64,000 bases of DNA. Origin: Zonotrichia leucophrys gambelii. Its lineage: Eukaryota > Chordata > Aves > Passeriformes > Passerellidae. A program made the position numbers and the translations under genes. The notes under the pieces were generated by a model. It had not been told where the DNA came from. It did not search any database and worked only from the letters and a program-made list of their open reading frames with translations. This document shows positions 50,167 to 64,000 of the stretch, piece by piece (the stretch's first letter is position 1; each line of letters opens with the position of its first letter). Where the stretch lies: assembly GCF_028769735.1 (NCBI RefSeq), contig NC_088177.1, forward strand, positions 21,923,599-21,987,598. The letters are read 5' to 3'.

Positions 50167-50360
50167 TTCATGTTTGTGACATTATTTAATAAGATACCTT
50201 TGTGCATTTTTAAACAAAACACCCTTGTGAATAATTCGGATAAAAATGGACAACCAGTCGGTAACATTAAAAACCAAAATACTACCAAGAGAAACCTCAC
50301 TAAAATAAATCATATTGCCTAAGCTCTCTGTAATAAAAAAGTATGTAAAAGCTTATTCTT

Positions 50361-53300
50361 TTATTAGTCTCTCCCTTCCAAAAAAGAGTCTTTTTCATTC
50401 ATGCTGTTTTCAAAATGGTACTAAGGAATAGCATTGGGAAAGAACCAGTATTTATCAAGACAGCTGGAAATAAACAAATGAATGTGAGCACCTATTTAGC
50501 ATTGCTGCTCTGTGACATAGATCGAGTCTCTGCAATGATGGATCTCATTACAATCTTATATGCAGCATGTGAGCCAAAAACCTAGAGATGATCTTTTGCT
50601 TGGTTGTATGCTTAGCAAATGGCAGCAGCACCAAAACCATAATTTGAGTGAAATGTTCTTGCAAAAGCAGAATGGCTGAGTAAAGGCTTTTTGTTAACAC
50701 CACTGCAGCAGTGAGTTACAGATCATTGCACCCAGGGATCTGAATTCCCACACATCCCATGCAGATCCTCAAGCAGCAAAGTTTTTGGGCAATAAGAACC
50801 TGCATGGTAACTGAAGGCAAGATTCTTAATGTGAAGAAAATGGACTTCAGTCAATCCTGAAGCCTTTGTGATACCTATATTTGTGTTTAGCCCAAGATGA
50901 TGTTGCTTGGCAACGCTCTGGCAGAGTCTTGGTTCTCTGATGGAGGCAGTGAATCAGTGATGCGACGGATAAATTCACAGTGGCACCTTCTAGGTGCATT
51001 GCCTGAAAGCTCAGAAGGCTGGAAATCCTTAGACAGGGCTTGGATCATTCCCTAGTGCCGGTGACTTTCCTCTGGCATCTCTTATATTTATTATTCTGCC
51101 GTCTGTCACTGATGAGGAATTATTGTTTAGCATATCTGTGTGTGAATTCTCCAGGACTCGGTCAAGTGCTTTGAAATGCACATGACAGCAGCTTCCATCT
51201 GAAAAACTATATGCAATAAAGGCAGGCAAAACCAGCATAAAGATACATAGAAAAAAATGAAAGAAATGCCTGCAAAAGTTCTCCAAAATCTACAGTAGTT
51301 GGAAAACAAAACCTTAATTGGCTATTTTTGGTAGAATACTTTAAAGTAAAGAGCAGGAGGGAATAAAGGAGAGAGTATGACAATTTTTTTTTTTTTTATT
51401 AAAAGATTTGACTGGTGGTGTTTTTTATTTTCCACATTTTTACTCAGGAAAGTCCAAGATAAGGATTTATTAACAGTAGCATTTACAATGGTGGCAAGGA
51501 ATTTCAGTGGAGAATGATACTACTTGTGTCAGACAAGATGTGGGAGCTTCCCATCTGAGAGAACTTACAGTTGAATGGACAAGACAGAGAGAGGATTTGG
51601 GTAGGAGGGGATAAAACAGATAAAACAATGACATTTTGAGATGTCATATTAGGCACTTTTTTGTGCCTTTATAAAGCTGAAAGAGATAGGGTTTTGCTTG
51701 GAGGCTAAAAAGACATGGAGATGGCAAGCAAGGGAAAGGTGACCTGAGCAGAAAGGCAAGGCAGAATAAAGTGATGGTATCAAAGGGTTTGGAAACCTAT
51801 CAAAGGTTAGAGAACAGGACAGAGAACAGGACATTAAAAAAACAGGAGGACTCCAAAAAGTACTACCAGCTAGTGATTTATGCTTAACCATTGGCAATCC
51901 AGCCCTTAAACTCCATTCCAAGTGGGAATTTACTCAAAACAGCTCATCATAGAAAAGCTAAACACATCTCACCTAAACACTTGAGCACCACTCCTGGTGC
52001 TTCCAGCCACATCATTTACTCCATCCTAACCCTACATATATCCTTGCACATGTACTTGATAAATGTGCAAAAGTCATTCTTGGCAACATCTGGAGAAGGC
52101 CCTGCTGTAGCTGCTCCCCCTCAGTTCCTTCCATGTGGCAATTAGCTGATGTCAACAGCAACTTCTGGATATTTTTGGGGTTTTGTTGAACTTTTTTTCT
52201 TTCTTTCTTTTTTTTATTTTATTTTTTTAAGAGGCAGGCCCAGTTTCTATGCTCTGGCATGTACAAAGAACTTATGTATTAACATTTTCATTTCAGGAGG
52301 GATGAGAGGAAAAATTCTGCATTTCAGCCTGTTCCATTGGGGCGTTGCAGTGATGCCAGTCTTCAAGGCATCCCCAGTATGGAAGAGAGATTGTGCTGCC
52401 TCTTTTGTGTGAACAATTGAACAGGAGTTATCTCTCAGTACAAAATGAGTAGGGAAGGAAGTTCTGGCAGAGGTCAAATGTCTGTTATTTTACATTATGC
52501 GTGAATATGTGACAGTGTGAAAAGAAAAAACTAGAGATATGGTTATTAGATGATAAAATGATCACTCCTGAGGAGTGGCCATGTTACCTTGGTGCTGCCT
52601 TTTTCTCTTCTTTTTACAATATTTGTATGTTCAATTGCCAGCTCCGATGCTTTACATGGGCAATTACAGATGCTACCTGATAGCTTCTTGGTCTTTGTGT
52701 CTTTCCCTGCTTCTTGCTTCCTGACAGCTTTAACACAGCTTTTTTTTTTAGTCAGCCAGTTGGAATCTGCATTAAAAGACTGATGGTCTGAATACACACC
52801 CTGCTCTGGAGCTGCTTATCTCTGCAGATTCTCAGGAACACTTCCCTTGGAAAAGGTTTGCAGAACTGAGCTGATGGAGGTTTCAGTTATACATTCTGGG
52901 TAGATCTTTAAAATTTTATAGAACTGCCCAAAGGAAAGAGAGGGCTGCAGTGTTAGATCTTAGAAAACAACTGCAAACAGCTTTATGAAGACAGCCTACA
53001 TATACTATAAAAAATACAGGTGGATATTGCACTGGTGCTCTTTCATGGGTACTCGCCTGGAGATGTGCACAGTGGTTTTGGTGTTTCCTTATTGCCCATA
53101 AAAGAGATTACTGAGAACTGTATTAGCACTGAATTAATACAGCTGGGCACAGCCTATACTACAACAAAAATGCCACACTTTTATAAATTCCATAACATTG
53201 CTATTAGTAGCTATATCCTGTCTACTGAAATAATATCATGGGGGAGAGTGGGAATACTGAGGTTTCAAGGAAACTGTTGTGGAAACAAAGGCCATGCTTG

Positions 53301-56300
53301 CTATAAGCTGCTGGGGAGAGGGAACTGAAAGGTTAAAGCTGCAGCTCTATAATGAGTTGACCATTTTACTGTAGCCTCTGGCATATTTCTACTGTGTTTC
53401 ACTCCCAGCTATTGACCTTTATGCTGTTAGATCGTGGGATTTCCTAGTTGTCCTATCTTTACCAGCCCTGCAAAGACCAGTCAGGAGTTTAGTACCAGAA
53501 AGTACTGTGAACTGATTTTGTACATAGCTGCTTACTAGCTAGCAGAGCTCTAAATTTAAGGAAGTGATGCTTATGAAGTATAAGATAAAAATAAGTAATT
53601 TTTACCTTCTATAGATAGAGAAACCTTTTCCACTGTTTTGTGCCAGCCTCTTATTAGTACTGAAAGACCAGTTTCCCTAGAATAATTGAATTCTATTGTG
53701 TACTGCTTTCCCCCTATGAACTGGCAATGCAATTTCAAAGTTTTAAAAGCAATAGATTAACTAGAGCAATTGAAAAGCATTTTTTTTCCTCTTATGTACT
53801 CCCTAACTCTTAGCTATTTCAAATGCTTGCTGCTATAAGTGAATGTGTAAGAGAGTAAAATGAATCTTAGTGGTGTCTATGTATGTCTGTATAAGGCCCT
53901 GTTCAATCTCACTGGCTCTTTCAGTGAGATCTGCATAGTCATTTGTTTCCTGTGGTGATCCCTTCAAAAATTAAACATGGGAGAAAGAAAACAACCTTGA
54001 CCACATCCCATTTTTGACCTCTTTAAAATTCCTACATGCTCACTTGCTGCAGCACCAGGAGATGCTATTTTTGACCAAACTGCATGTAACCATGAGCTGA
54101 ATAATTGACAAGGAAAGAAACAGTGTGCTGTGTATTTGTGAAAGGACATACAGACTCTGAATGCAGGAGGAGTAAGGCCAGCAGCTGCAGTGGTCCTGCT
54201 GTGTGGCCAGATCATTTTCCTGTGGTATTCTGGAAATTTCTGTAGCACCCATTCACATGTAGCCTTTAAATCAATGCAAAATTCTTACAGGCATGAATGT
54301 TCAGAGAGAGCTATTGTCTGATTTAAAGTACATCCTTACTTCAATTTAATGTCTGGCTATCATGTTCTCCAGTATTTCCAGAAGTTTCGCTTGAGTTATA
54401 GTTCTCTCATTTAGCTCAGTAACAGATTTTTTCCTACTTACTTGACCACCATACTCTATTTTGTTCAACACATTGAGTATAAGAGAGATTCCTCCAGCAC
54501 AGACTGAGTTTGAGTCTTCAGCATTGCATAAATGATCTGCTGTGGTGTAGTGACTGTTTTCACTGGATCCTGCCAGAGCTTCTTTGTGGCACGGAGGAGG
54601 TAGCAGAAGGAAATACCCCCTTCCTTTGTACTCACAATCTGTTCTTGCCAGCACAAATCTGTAATTATATAGGCTTGACTGTGGGAAATAGCTACATGGG
54701 AAAAAAAATTCTTTGACCTTCATAGTATATGTTGGGTAATTTCAAGCATAAAAACTTGTCATCAGACCTGCTCACTTGCAGAGCGTGTCTTTTTGTATTT
54801 CTTGTTGTATCAGTGTCATTGTTTTTATGATTCACATAATATTTATTGTCCTTAAATATAAATATCCCTTCTTTCCCTATTCTTCTCCATCTCTAATAAT
54901 TTCTTTTTAATCTGATTATTTCCATCCTCATTCTTCTTTCAGCTTAGGACCATTACACCTGCCTAGCCATTAAGAGCTTCTTTGCAACCTGTCTTGATCC
55001 ACCTGGACAGTGCTCTCAGAGGTTGTATAAATTCATGTTTTGATTGCAGTAAGTTAAGCTGACCTGTAAAATATCTGTTTCTGTTCTTCTCCCCAGTTGT
55101 GTTCTTGTTTATCTCTTTAGGTATGCAAAGCACTTGAAGACAAACAGGGCAAGGAATTTTCTAGGTCAGAATAGGTGCTTTGAGCACACCATGTGCTAAG
55201 AGCCTCTCTGTTTTTTTTCTCAAAACATGAGAAAATATAGTGAGTAAGAAAAGCCCTGTGTAATAGATACATATAAGGTGATTATATTTTGCCTTTAACT
55301 TGAATACAGTTCTATTTGGTTAGTAGGAAAAAACAGATAAAAGATTGTTTAAGAGGCTTAACTCTAACTGAAATTAAGCACCCTTCTGCATTTTATAAAT
55401 TCTACACATTGAGACACCAGAAGGAGGAGGGCTTTTAATCTTGTTTCCATTCTTTATTAAGATGCTTTGTGTAATTAGTTGCATTTCTGTTGGAATAAAT
55501 GGTAATTTGGAATTCATCCAAATTGAAAACCTAAATGAAAAAGGAGCATTAGTGCTGGGTTGCATGCTAAAAGAGGAAAACTTCTCTAGGGCAGATCTGT
55601 TCATGCAACTTGGCCCTGCTTAAATAAAACTTATAGAATCCATGTGGAATTTAAGAGGGAATGTAGCACATAGGATGGATGGGAATGCAAAAGAAAACAG
55701 ATTTTCAGCCAGAAGGGCAATTCACTTATAGTTAAATGAAAACCCCCTAAAACCAGAAAGAATTATCTATGCTATGTAGAAAGTTGGATTTGAAATGAAA
55801 GAAAAAAAAAAAGGAAGCCTATAAATAAATGCAAAAATATTACTGTGTTTTTTTCATTTTTGAATTGAGTGTGTTTCAGCAGTGACTGATACAAGTTGCC
55901 AAATGAAACTATGCTGTATTCAGGTGACAGAATTATAAAAGTACTCTGAATGCTGCTGTAGGGTATACTGTGTCACTGCTTCCAATTATAAACTCCACCT
56001 TGCAGCTGGCTGTTTGTCTTCTCTAAAATATTTGAAAAACATAAAATTTTCACCTATTTATTTAGGCAGTTATTAGTATTTTGCCCCTTGTCCTTTCTTT
56101 ATTTTTTCACAGTTAATGATTTAAAGACATTAATCTGTGATGGACTCTTAGTGCTTTGGGGGAATATGGAAAATTTTTGTTTAGGGAAGTTGTTACTGAT
56201 GATGCACATTGCCTTTCTAAGGATAAATATTTCATAAGGAGTTTTAGTGCACAGACTTGTGTACATGAACAAGCACACAGGACATGATGGACTGGAATGC

Positions 56301-59300
56301 CTCTGAAAGAGCTGTCATAGTCCATTGTGTCAATCTAAGAGCTGGGGTGTGCTTGAATAAACCTAAAAATTCTTGGTGTTAGTTCTGGTGACATTTTGTT
56401 TGTGGTGTGAAGAATCCAGATAAGGAAGGCAGAGATTATGGAGTCTTGATCAGAAATAGCTTTCTGGTTGGTCCTGGTTTTCATAATATGCCACATAAAC
56501 CATGAAATGTTCATTTGGCTATCAATACTCTCCTTACAGCCAGGGTGACTGGCTTTGAGAACACAGCCCATGATGGTTTATATGACAGACCCAAGAGGTC
56601 TCTAGCTGCATATGGATTTAATAGCTCAAATGTTTGTATTACAGCTAAAGAGACAATAAGGCAAAATATTGAAAGTGACATAAATTTCTCTTTGGAGGAA
56701 ACATCTTTCTCTGCTGTTAGAAACCTGAATTTCTCCCATGGAAGCCTTATTTTCCTTTCTTTATTGTTTTGAGGAAGCACTTTTCCTGTGTTTGGTAGTA
56801 GCAGTAAATATAGAGATGCTGTGTTACAGCTTCACAGGTTTCTTCAAGCTGATTGATTTAATAGGATTTTTCTGTGATTTAATAGGAATTTCCTGCTATC
56901 AAATTCTATAGGCAGACTACGGGTTCCTCTTCTACTCATGCACCAGATTTGAAAAATTTCCTTCCTTCCATGCATACATGAAGGAATCAGCTACAATTTT
57001 CCTAGAAACAAGTCAAGTCAAATTTACAGGATCTTCTAGGTGATGTAAGTTGGAGGCTCACCATTCAAGTACCCCACTTAGTTTCACTTCTTTGCAGACA
57101 TAAGGCCTACAGTACTCAGTGATCTATACTAATAAGTTATTTTATTTCCAGAAATAAAATGGTATGAAGGTTTTTTTGAGTGGCTGCAAAATGTTACTTA
57201 CAAAAAATGAGACAGTGAGGCAGACCACTTTATGCTCTGCTCCTTGAACTTTTGAGATGAGCAGCTGGGTATATTGGTATGTAAAGGCTCATTGCAATAA
57301 TCTAATCTGCTTGTGACAAAGGAGTAACACAATTTGAGACAGAGACAGATCTAAAATAAAATCTACATTTTCTTGTAACAAAAATTCTAGCTAGCATTGG
57401 ATTTTGGATCTAACTCTGCATTCTTTATCTTGTAATCAGCATTTCCTTGCTGGAAACTATAGAACCAATGAATCTTGAAGATCCTTTGGCTATGAATCTT
57501 TGTAACAAAAAGATTCTTTTCCTACTATCTTTCCCCATGCTACCAATATGTTACTTTTCTTAGGATAAATGCCTCACCTTCATTTCAAAGTGAGCTGTAG
57601 TCAAAGTGTTCTCCTATCACCTTAGATTCAGGCTAAACACAAGGCAAACCCAGGGCTCCAGCGTTATCTGTGTCTGTAACACATCGGACTGTCACAGCTA
57701 GCTGGTATCAATGCAAATTAAATAACCTGCTTTGAGGGAAGAAAGGTCAAAAACAAAACCTGGGAAGTTCACAGAGGGCCCAAAAGCAGATGAACACTTA
57801 CCCAACTTTTGCTGTCTAGAAAAAAAGAAATTCTTACACTTTTCTTAATGTGTAGTGTGACTAAGATATCACATAATAAGTCACAGCAAAAAAAAATCTA
57901 AAATATTCTTCAAGAATGGTTTGTCCTGCGCAATCACAAAAGAATAGGCATAGCTAATTGGATCAGCATTCTGATCACTGAACCCAAATCTCTAATTAGG
58001 GGAGGCATGAGATGTTTTGTAAGACCTTTGTTAGCGTGAGATGATTCAGATGTTACCTGAAATGTTACCCCATGATGACTAAACAGAAGAGACGGTGGCA
58101 AAATAAGCAATGCAATATAAAATATTGTGCTCATTTCAACATGAAGTATCATATGGGAAAATGTGTATGACTTTGCCTCTAACAGGGATTGGAGGAAGTG
58201 GGCAAATTCAATTTTGAAGAGTACATGGGTAGAGAGCGCATCATATCTTTGCAGAAAAATACGAATACATAAATACATGAGTTGGTACTTCTGACTGTTT
58301 GCAGCTGCCAAAATTATGCTACTGAAAATAAGTTTGTCTTGTTGTATTTCAGGAGTGAGCTTTCCAGGTCTATCACAATGTACAGCTGTTTTTTTCCTGG
58401 TTACCACTACACTTTTTCATATTTCACATCTGTTAGGAGCATATGTCTAGATTAAGTTTGAGAGTTTTTTCATATACACAATGCCCTCATATTCTGAAGA
58501 TACACAGAAGTTACATATTGCTACTGTCTTTTGACCAATCTTTTCAACTTGTGACATGCAGCAACTGGGGAATAAATACAAAGCAGTTGTCTGCTAGTAG
58601 GACAACTAAAATCTTGGACTGTATTTAAAAATATCATTTTAAATGATCCTCTGTGCTAGGAGTAGGCAATTACTTTGATCCAGCATTTCTTAATTAAGTT
58701 ATTGTAGCTTAACTTTAAACATGAATATTTTCATGTGAATAATCACCCATACAATATTTTTTCGCAAATATTGCAATAATCAACCTTTCCGTTGCTTCTT
58801 TTGCCTGTTTCACACTAATCTTTTCTGTATGGCTTTGAAAATTCTGTATGGCTTACTTAACCATGGTTTTGAGCACAAATATTTTCTACAAACACAAACT
58901 GAAATTGAAGTGCTTTCTATTCTTTTAAAATGTAGCACTGTAATGGCATTTCTAGGTCTGCTTATCTTTAGAGTCTGGAAATGTTGAATTTTCATTTTGT
59001 CAAAGGCATCTGTAGAACAAAATTGGCTAAAAATATGTTTTATGTTACAGCAGAGTGAAGCCATGAATCACATGGTAACACATTAGAGTGACTAGTATCA
59101 AAGGAGCCCATGGGGAATTTAGGAAAAGGTAGTTAAGCAATTAATGAAGATATTTAAAATCCTAATATGGCAAAGACAGCTTTGAAGGCAGCAAGGGATT
59201 AATATTTATTTAATAGATCATCAGATTCTGTGCCAAAAAATGAAATATAACAGGAGCTACCTTACTCTGAATGCAAACATGGACAATTTGAAGAATATTT

Positions 59301-60719
59301 TGTGGCAGTAGCGACATCAGCACATCACACTTTGTCATGATAGCTGAGAAAAATATCTTGCCTTAAAGAAAAAATTACCTTTGCTGCTTTTGACTATTTT
59401 GGCTGAAAATTACTTTAGTGATCCAAGCTCTGTCACAACACATTGACTGCAGTCTTCAACAAGAAAGGAACATATTGCTATTTAACAGAGGTGACATGGG
59501 TTAGTTACATGATTGACAGCAGATAACTGTAACTGCTCTGCAGCATTTTATGGGGTTTGATGTGACTATCACCTGCAGGCAGGAATGGAACTTTCTAGTT
59601 TCCAGAATTGGTGGTCATGTTGAATGGATAAATTCCATTTAGGGCAGAAAAATCCCTTTATTTCTCAGAAAAGGTTAAACTTCCGTGTTTATTATAATGG
59701 TTTTCGGAAGTTGTTTACAACTGGCCTTGCCTGGCACAGTCTCTATGATGCAGTGAGTTAGGAGTGTAAAAGATTGCTGTAAAGCTCCATGATTTCTCTT
59801 TGCAGAAAACCTGGAATTCATAAAGAGCTCATCTTCCTTAGTTGTACTTTAGGTTTCCAGAACACTGATGCATTGTCCTCCTTCCCAGTTAAAGTATTAA
59901 TGAGTTCTAATGAGGCTGCTAAGGAGAGTCATGAACAAAACTACTATGAATGCCTTTGTTTCTTCAGACACAGGAGATGGGGTTGCTTTATGTCCCCTGC
60001 TCCAGGGAAAAATAAAATTGTGTCTAAACGCTGCCTTGTCTTAAATTAGTTAAAACAGAAGAGAACAAAGAGGTGACAACTCTTCAGTGGTCAAAGTTCA
60101 GGGAGTTTTATATGCAGAGGTACAAAGATGGAAAAAATACAGGCACTGTTGTCAGACACCCACACAAGATGAGAGGTTTCCATGAGTGCAGCAGTGCAGA
60201 GAGACTGAAACTATCCCACCGCTGACATTATTTCTTTTATTATTTTTCAATAAAAATTATAGAAGTGTAATACAGAATTCATCTAAAAACATCAGGAGAG
60301 CTATTCTTTATGGTTGCTTTTGGCATCACAGAGGACTCAACTGAAATCAGTAGCAAAGAATGGAAAGCTGAGTCACCAGTTCTCACTGGACCATCAATCT
60401 ATGCAGTAGTGATGAGACAGATGTGGTGTTTTTACATTTCTGCTTGGTATTTAACAAGGTTTTTTTACTCTAGATCATTTCTCTTATACCTTGACTCTAT
60501 TACACCCATTGTTTAAATCCTAAGCAACCTTTGTTTTGACATGTTGATTTAAGGAGAATTTCTCAAGAAACATTAAATGGTGACATGCTTTATAAGCAGA
60601 GTTCTACTGTGCATTGTTGACAAAGTAGCTTTGTGTATCATTCTATTTTAAGTGACAGTCTAAAATTTATTGATAAAGATAATGCATTTCTAACAAGGTG
60701 AATTTAGTAACTACCACCA
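50361..60719. other. Intergenic; no gene seen
   Basis: AT-rich desert with T runs (51384-51397) and small frames. The longest, 157 codons on the minus strand at 57934-58407, is unrecognised. At 50880-51200 and 57640-57730 (with an octamer ATGCAAAT at 57708-57715) the bases look somewhat enhancer-like, but the signal is too weak to call. Confidence 0.5.
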
Positions 60720-61330
60720 TATATCCTTTTTAGAATCATATGCTAATGAAAAAAGATGCTCTAATAATTAGGGCTTGAGCCCACTGAATACAACACCTTC
60801 CAATTAGCACTCCCCAGCTTGAATACCACCATTAACATTAAACAACAAAACCAAAAATGGGTATCAATTCACATAATAGAAACTAATTGATGAAGTTAGA
60901 GGGTGTGATTATTTGTGATTACTTTACAGTCATGCACTGAATGTAGGAGAACCCCAGTTAGTAGTTAATCTCTAGCTACCTCTTTGAAGATAATGAAATT
61001 GGCTTCCTACTGATGATTATTCATTAACAATTAATTCTTTCTTGGTGATCTGCTTCATTTTCAGCTTCTCACCATAAACATGCAATGGAATAATTACAAG
61101 TGGAAATGAAAAAGCAATTAGTGGCAGATAATGCCAACATCTGATTAAAACACAGTAGAACAGATTAGCCATTCGGTAACTGCAACTTTGCTGCCTTCAG
61201 CAGGGAGATAGAAGTTAACCAGCAATATTACAGCTCAAGCTGCGTTTCCCTTTCATTGCTTCCTTTACATCATGCTCTGCTACATTAAATGCTTTCTTTT
61301 ATTCTTGGGGGCATCGACTTGTTGTAAGTA
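60720..61330. promoter_or_regulatory. Candidate conserved noncoding element
   Basis: Dense homeodomain-type cores: ATCATATGCTAATGAAA, CTAATAATTAGGG (palindromic), CCAATTAGCA, ACTAATTGATG, TTCATTAACAATTAATTC and AAGCAATTAGTGG. It has no repeats, no open frames and no low-complexity runs. Of the texture-based candidates this is the most motif-rich after the 50-kb block. Identity as an element depends on conservation, which cannot be tested here. Confidence 0.3.
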
Positions 61331-64000
61331 ATTTTTGAAGATTAAGTATTATTTAAGATGATTTGCCATCCTTCATGTTGACACCCTCTGTCAAGAAGGA
61401 AGAAAAAAAGTACTTAAGCTGAGCCATTTAGTGCACTTACAAGCAAACAATTTTTTTTTAAATTTGAAGGAGGATGATTGAAGATTTGCTTGAGTGAAGT
61501 GTGTGGAGGCAAAGATCCTGGGATTTTATCTCCCTTCCTCTGGACAGTATTTTCTCTTAAACTAGAGAACACAACAAAATTTTTTTTTCAGTTTTCTCCT
61601 CTGCTTCTCTTATTCCTTCCTTCATTTTTTTTCTCTAGCAAGTGAAAGGATATTTTTGTTTATTTTATTCTCAGTAAACCAATTATTAAAATTCTTTGTC
61701 CTATCTCCATTTTCTATATTTCTAAATTATCTGTGTGAACTTTTCACATACATTGTCTCATTTTCTCCTGGGGACAGTGGTTCTAAATTATTAAAAATTT
61801 ACTCAGACTTTTTAAGGTACCTCTCTCATTCAGATCAGAGATATCACCCTATTACAGTACTAATTTCTTATCCTACACCTTTGCTGTGGAGAGTGGTCAT
61901 CACCAGAAAAAACTTTCACATCATTGTGCTTTTCTTTTTACCAGTTAGTAGCCACAGCAACACCATCCTATCAGTTACATAGATTTTCATCTGTCTGTAT
62001 AACTCATATAGAACCAGAATGTTAAATATGTGAGATGAATTAGAAAGAAGCAGCAACATAATTCTCTGCAAAACAGCAGTATTTCAGTCAAGAGAAAGTT
62101 TTCATTTTGTCTTCTACTGATGCTAATAGCAAATACTGATCTGAAAAACCCACAGTAAAGCACTCTAACCAAATGTTCTAACCACATATTTGGTGGAGTA
62201 TGAACTAATCAGACTAATCAGCCAAACGTCTCAGGAGAATAACTAAGGGTGTTGCCATAGTACCATGTTTCTTTCACTTGGTAAACTTCTCATTTTTGAG
62301 AAGATTTTCCCTTACAGCTTATGGGAGATAAACTCATTCCACATAAAATGTCAGGGGAATCCTGGTGGCATTGCAACCTCCATTCCATTACACAGCAATG
62401 TTTTGCACTAAGTTTGTAAATGTTGGAAGTTTTGGTAAGAAAAAAATAATTTATTTGGACTTTTCTTTTTTGGATGAACTTTTTTCTCAGTTGACTTGTC
62501 TCTCGATACAAGGTTCTGCAGCCAGTCCTTGGAGATACATTAATCACATTCAAATGCAAAAAGATAAAAAAATTACTAGTTGTTTTTTTATTTTTGTGCC
62601 AACTAATTTTGACTGGCTGAATTTGTGCTCTGTGTACTAAAATTTTGTTACTAACACTTTCAGGCCAAAATTTGTCTCCTAAGGAACATCTTGAATGCTT
62701 CATGTTTTTACTTAAGATATCAAATATATGTACCATGGAGGTGAAGTGTTAAGTTAAAAAAAATGCAGAAGTAAAGAAATTTCATTTGTAATTGTCAATA
62801 AAATAGGAGTCCTGGAATACTAGAGAGCATTTGTTGATGCATTATCATATGTTGCATTATTTTTTTTCTTCTTTAATTTTGGACTTTGTAATTCAAATTT
62901 GTTTTAATGTAAAACATTTACTCATCAATCCAGTAGTATTTAAGGTGTTAGTTAGTTTAATGAATAAAAAAAAAAAATCTTTGTAGTTGACAAGAATTCA
63001 TCCACAGGGCTTTCCAAATTTTATGAGTTGAGTGTGTGGTCCTGCATAGTCCCTTAACAGCAGCATAACCATTATCATGGTGTTTGCAGTACCTGTACAG
63101 TAGGTCATTATCACATTCACAATGAGAAGGCACAATTCCTGTATTAGTCTGCCACCATAATTCTATTTTTTTCTTTATAGAACATGTAGAAGTAATAATA
63201 CACGTGTTTTCCCTGTACCAGTTTGTGTCTCGTGTGGCTGGACACGTCATTGGCCTAGTCATCATCATTTGAGTTTCAGGGGTTGGGCTGCTGGTCACTT
63301 GCAAGATTTATAACCTATTTTAGACCTCAAAGCCTTTACTGCAACTATTTATCAGCCACCTTACAGGAAGTATGTTTAGACAGATGACTGTCTCCTTTCT
63401 GAATTAGCAGACCTGTCTGCCCTTTCTTCTGCCTCAGGCAAGTCAAGATCTCTACCTTGCTACTGAATTGCTCTTTCCTAAAAGGTTTTAGAGAGCATGA
63501 TCTATAGTTTTCTTTTTTCTTAATTAAAATCTACTGCATGGATCTAGGGGGTAGAAAGTGGTGCTGACATGTCTGTGGTCATTGTGGAGTACAGGTTAGA
63601 GTTCACACAGATGAAACTGGGACTGCTGCTTACTTGTAGGAAGCAGTCAAAACACCATCAGCCATAAATATTAAAAAAAATTCAGGAATAAAAAGAGGTT
63701 TCATTTTTGTTTCATTGACAAAGGATTATCCAAAATAATTTTCTCACTATCCTCAGCCATTCAGAGATTCTGCAACAAGTGATTTTGATACTTTCCATGT
63801 GTTTCTTTTGCATCATGATCAGCAGATTTCATCAAGTCTTGAAGATGACATGTTTTGTGTCTAGTTCAAAGTCTGTCTCATCTGTAGTTTGTACTTTTAG
63901 CTTAAGCTGTTCTTACTTTGGGACACTCACAGTACTCCATGTTGCACTCATTCTTTTTCTCCTACTGACCATGGGGTGGTGGATTCAGAAAAGCAGAGGC
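61331..64000. other. Intergenic to the right edge; no gene seen
   Basis: AT-rich sequence with many T- and A-rich runs (61440-61650, 62960-62980). A minus-strand frame of 115 codons (62957-63304) is cysteine-containing but unrecognised and without gene context. No repeat family was identified. Confidence 0.5.

Larger units (their letters stand above)
49570..50360. promoter_or_regulatory. Candidate conserved noncoding block, G-poor, rich in ATTA and octamer motifs
   Basis: The plus strand is visibly depleted of G for several hundred bases and crowded with TAAT/ATTA cores. It includes TAATCATTAATACTATTAG at 49680-49698, three degenerate 62-bp units and an octamer-bearing inverted repeat (entered separately). 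Such texture is common in deeply conserved developmental elements in gene deserts. No transcript or protein is suggested. Function and conservation are unproven. Confidence 0.35.

Noticed and set aside
57934..58407. 157-codon minus-strand frame
   Set aside because: No homology recognised, no splice context, and typical of a chance frame in a 60-kb AT-rich region.
62957..63304. 115-codon cysteine-containing minus-strand frame
   Set aside because: No signal peptide, domain or conserved cysteine spacing is recognisable, and it starts and ends in low-complexity DNA.

Overview
The window looks like nuclear DNA of a bird. Three things point there: the 5' part of a vertebrate integrin alpha-4 gene, a 5'-truncated CR1 LINE, and a long repeat that reads like a widespread avian LTR-type family. 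There are no mammalian Alu or L1 signatures and no bacterial or viral gene organisation. Outside one CpG island the DNA is AT-rich, and long open frames are scarce.

The only gene I can support is ITGA4 on the minus strand. Coding exons 1 to 6 lie at 11718-11534, 11446-11325, 5435-5329, 5238-5109, 3851-3784 and 3131-3002. All six join in frame with GT donors and AG acceptors, giving 742 coding bases (247 codons plus one base). They encode the signal peptide and the start of the seven-bladed beta-propeller, including the YWTG ligand-contact loop. The remaining exons lie beyond the left edge. A CpG island (about 11040-12160) covers exons 1 and 2 and the promoter. The overlapping plus-strand frames in it are shadows.

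From about 12.2 kb to the right edge I see no gene. This fits the gene-poor interval upstream of ITGA4 in other vertebrates. It contains an LTR-like element with internal tandem units (about 18.94-20.34 kb), a minus-strand CR1 fragment carrying an (ATCC)17 microsatellite (about 23.23-24.29 kb), and an ancient MIR-like or CR1/L3-tail fragment (about 39.70-39.92 kb).

Several blocks look like developmental conserved noncoding elements, judged only by motif texture. The most structured lies at 49.9-50.2 kb: three degenerate tandem units of about 62 bp followed by an inverted repeat whose two arms each carry an octamer (POU) motif. Others are at 36.0-36.6, 39.24-39.62 and 60.72-61.33 kb. No undescribed gene system is demonstrable. 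The 50-kb block and the bird-specific changes in the integrin head are the best leads.
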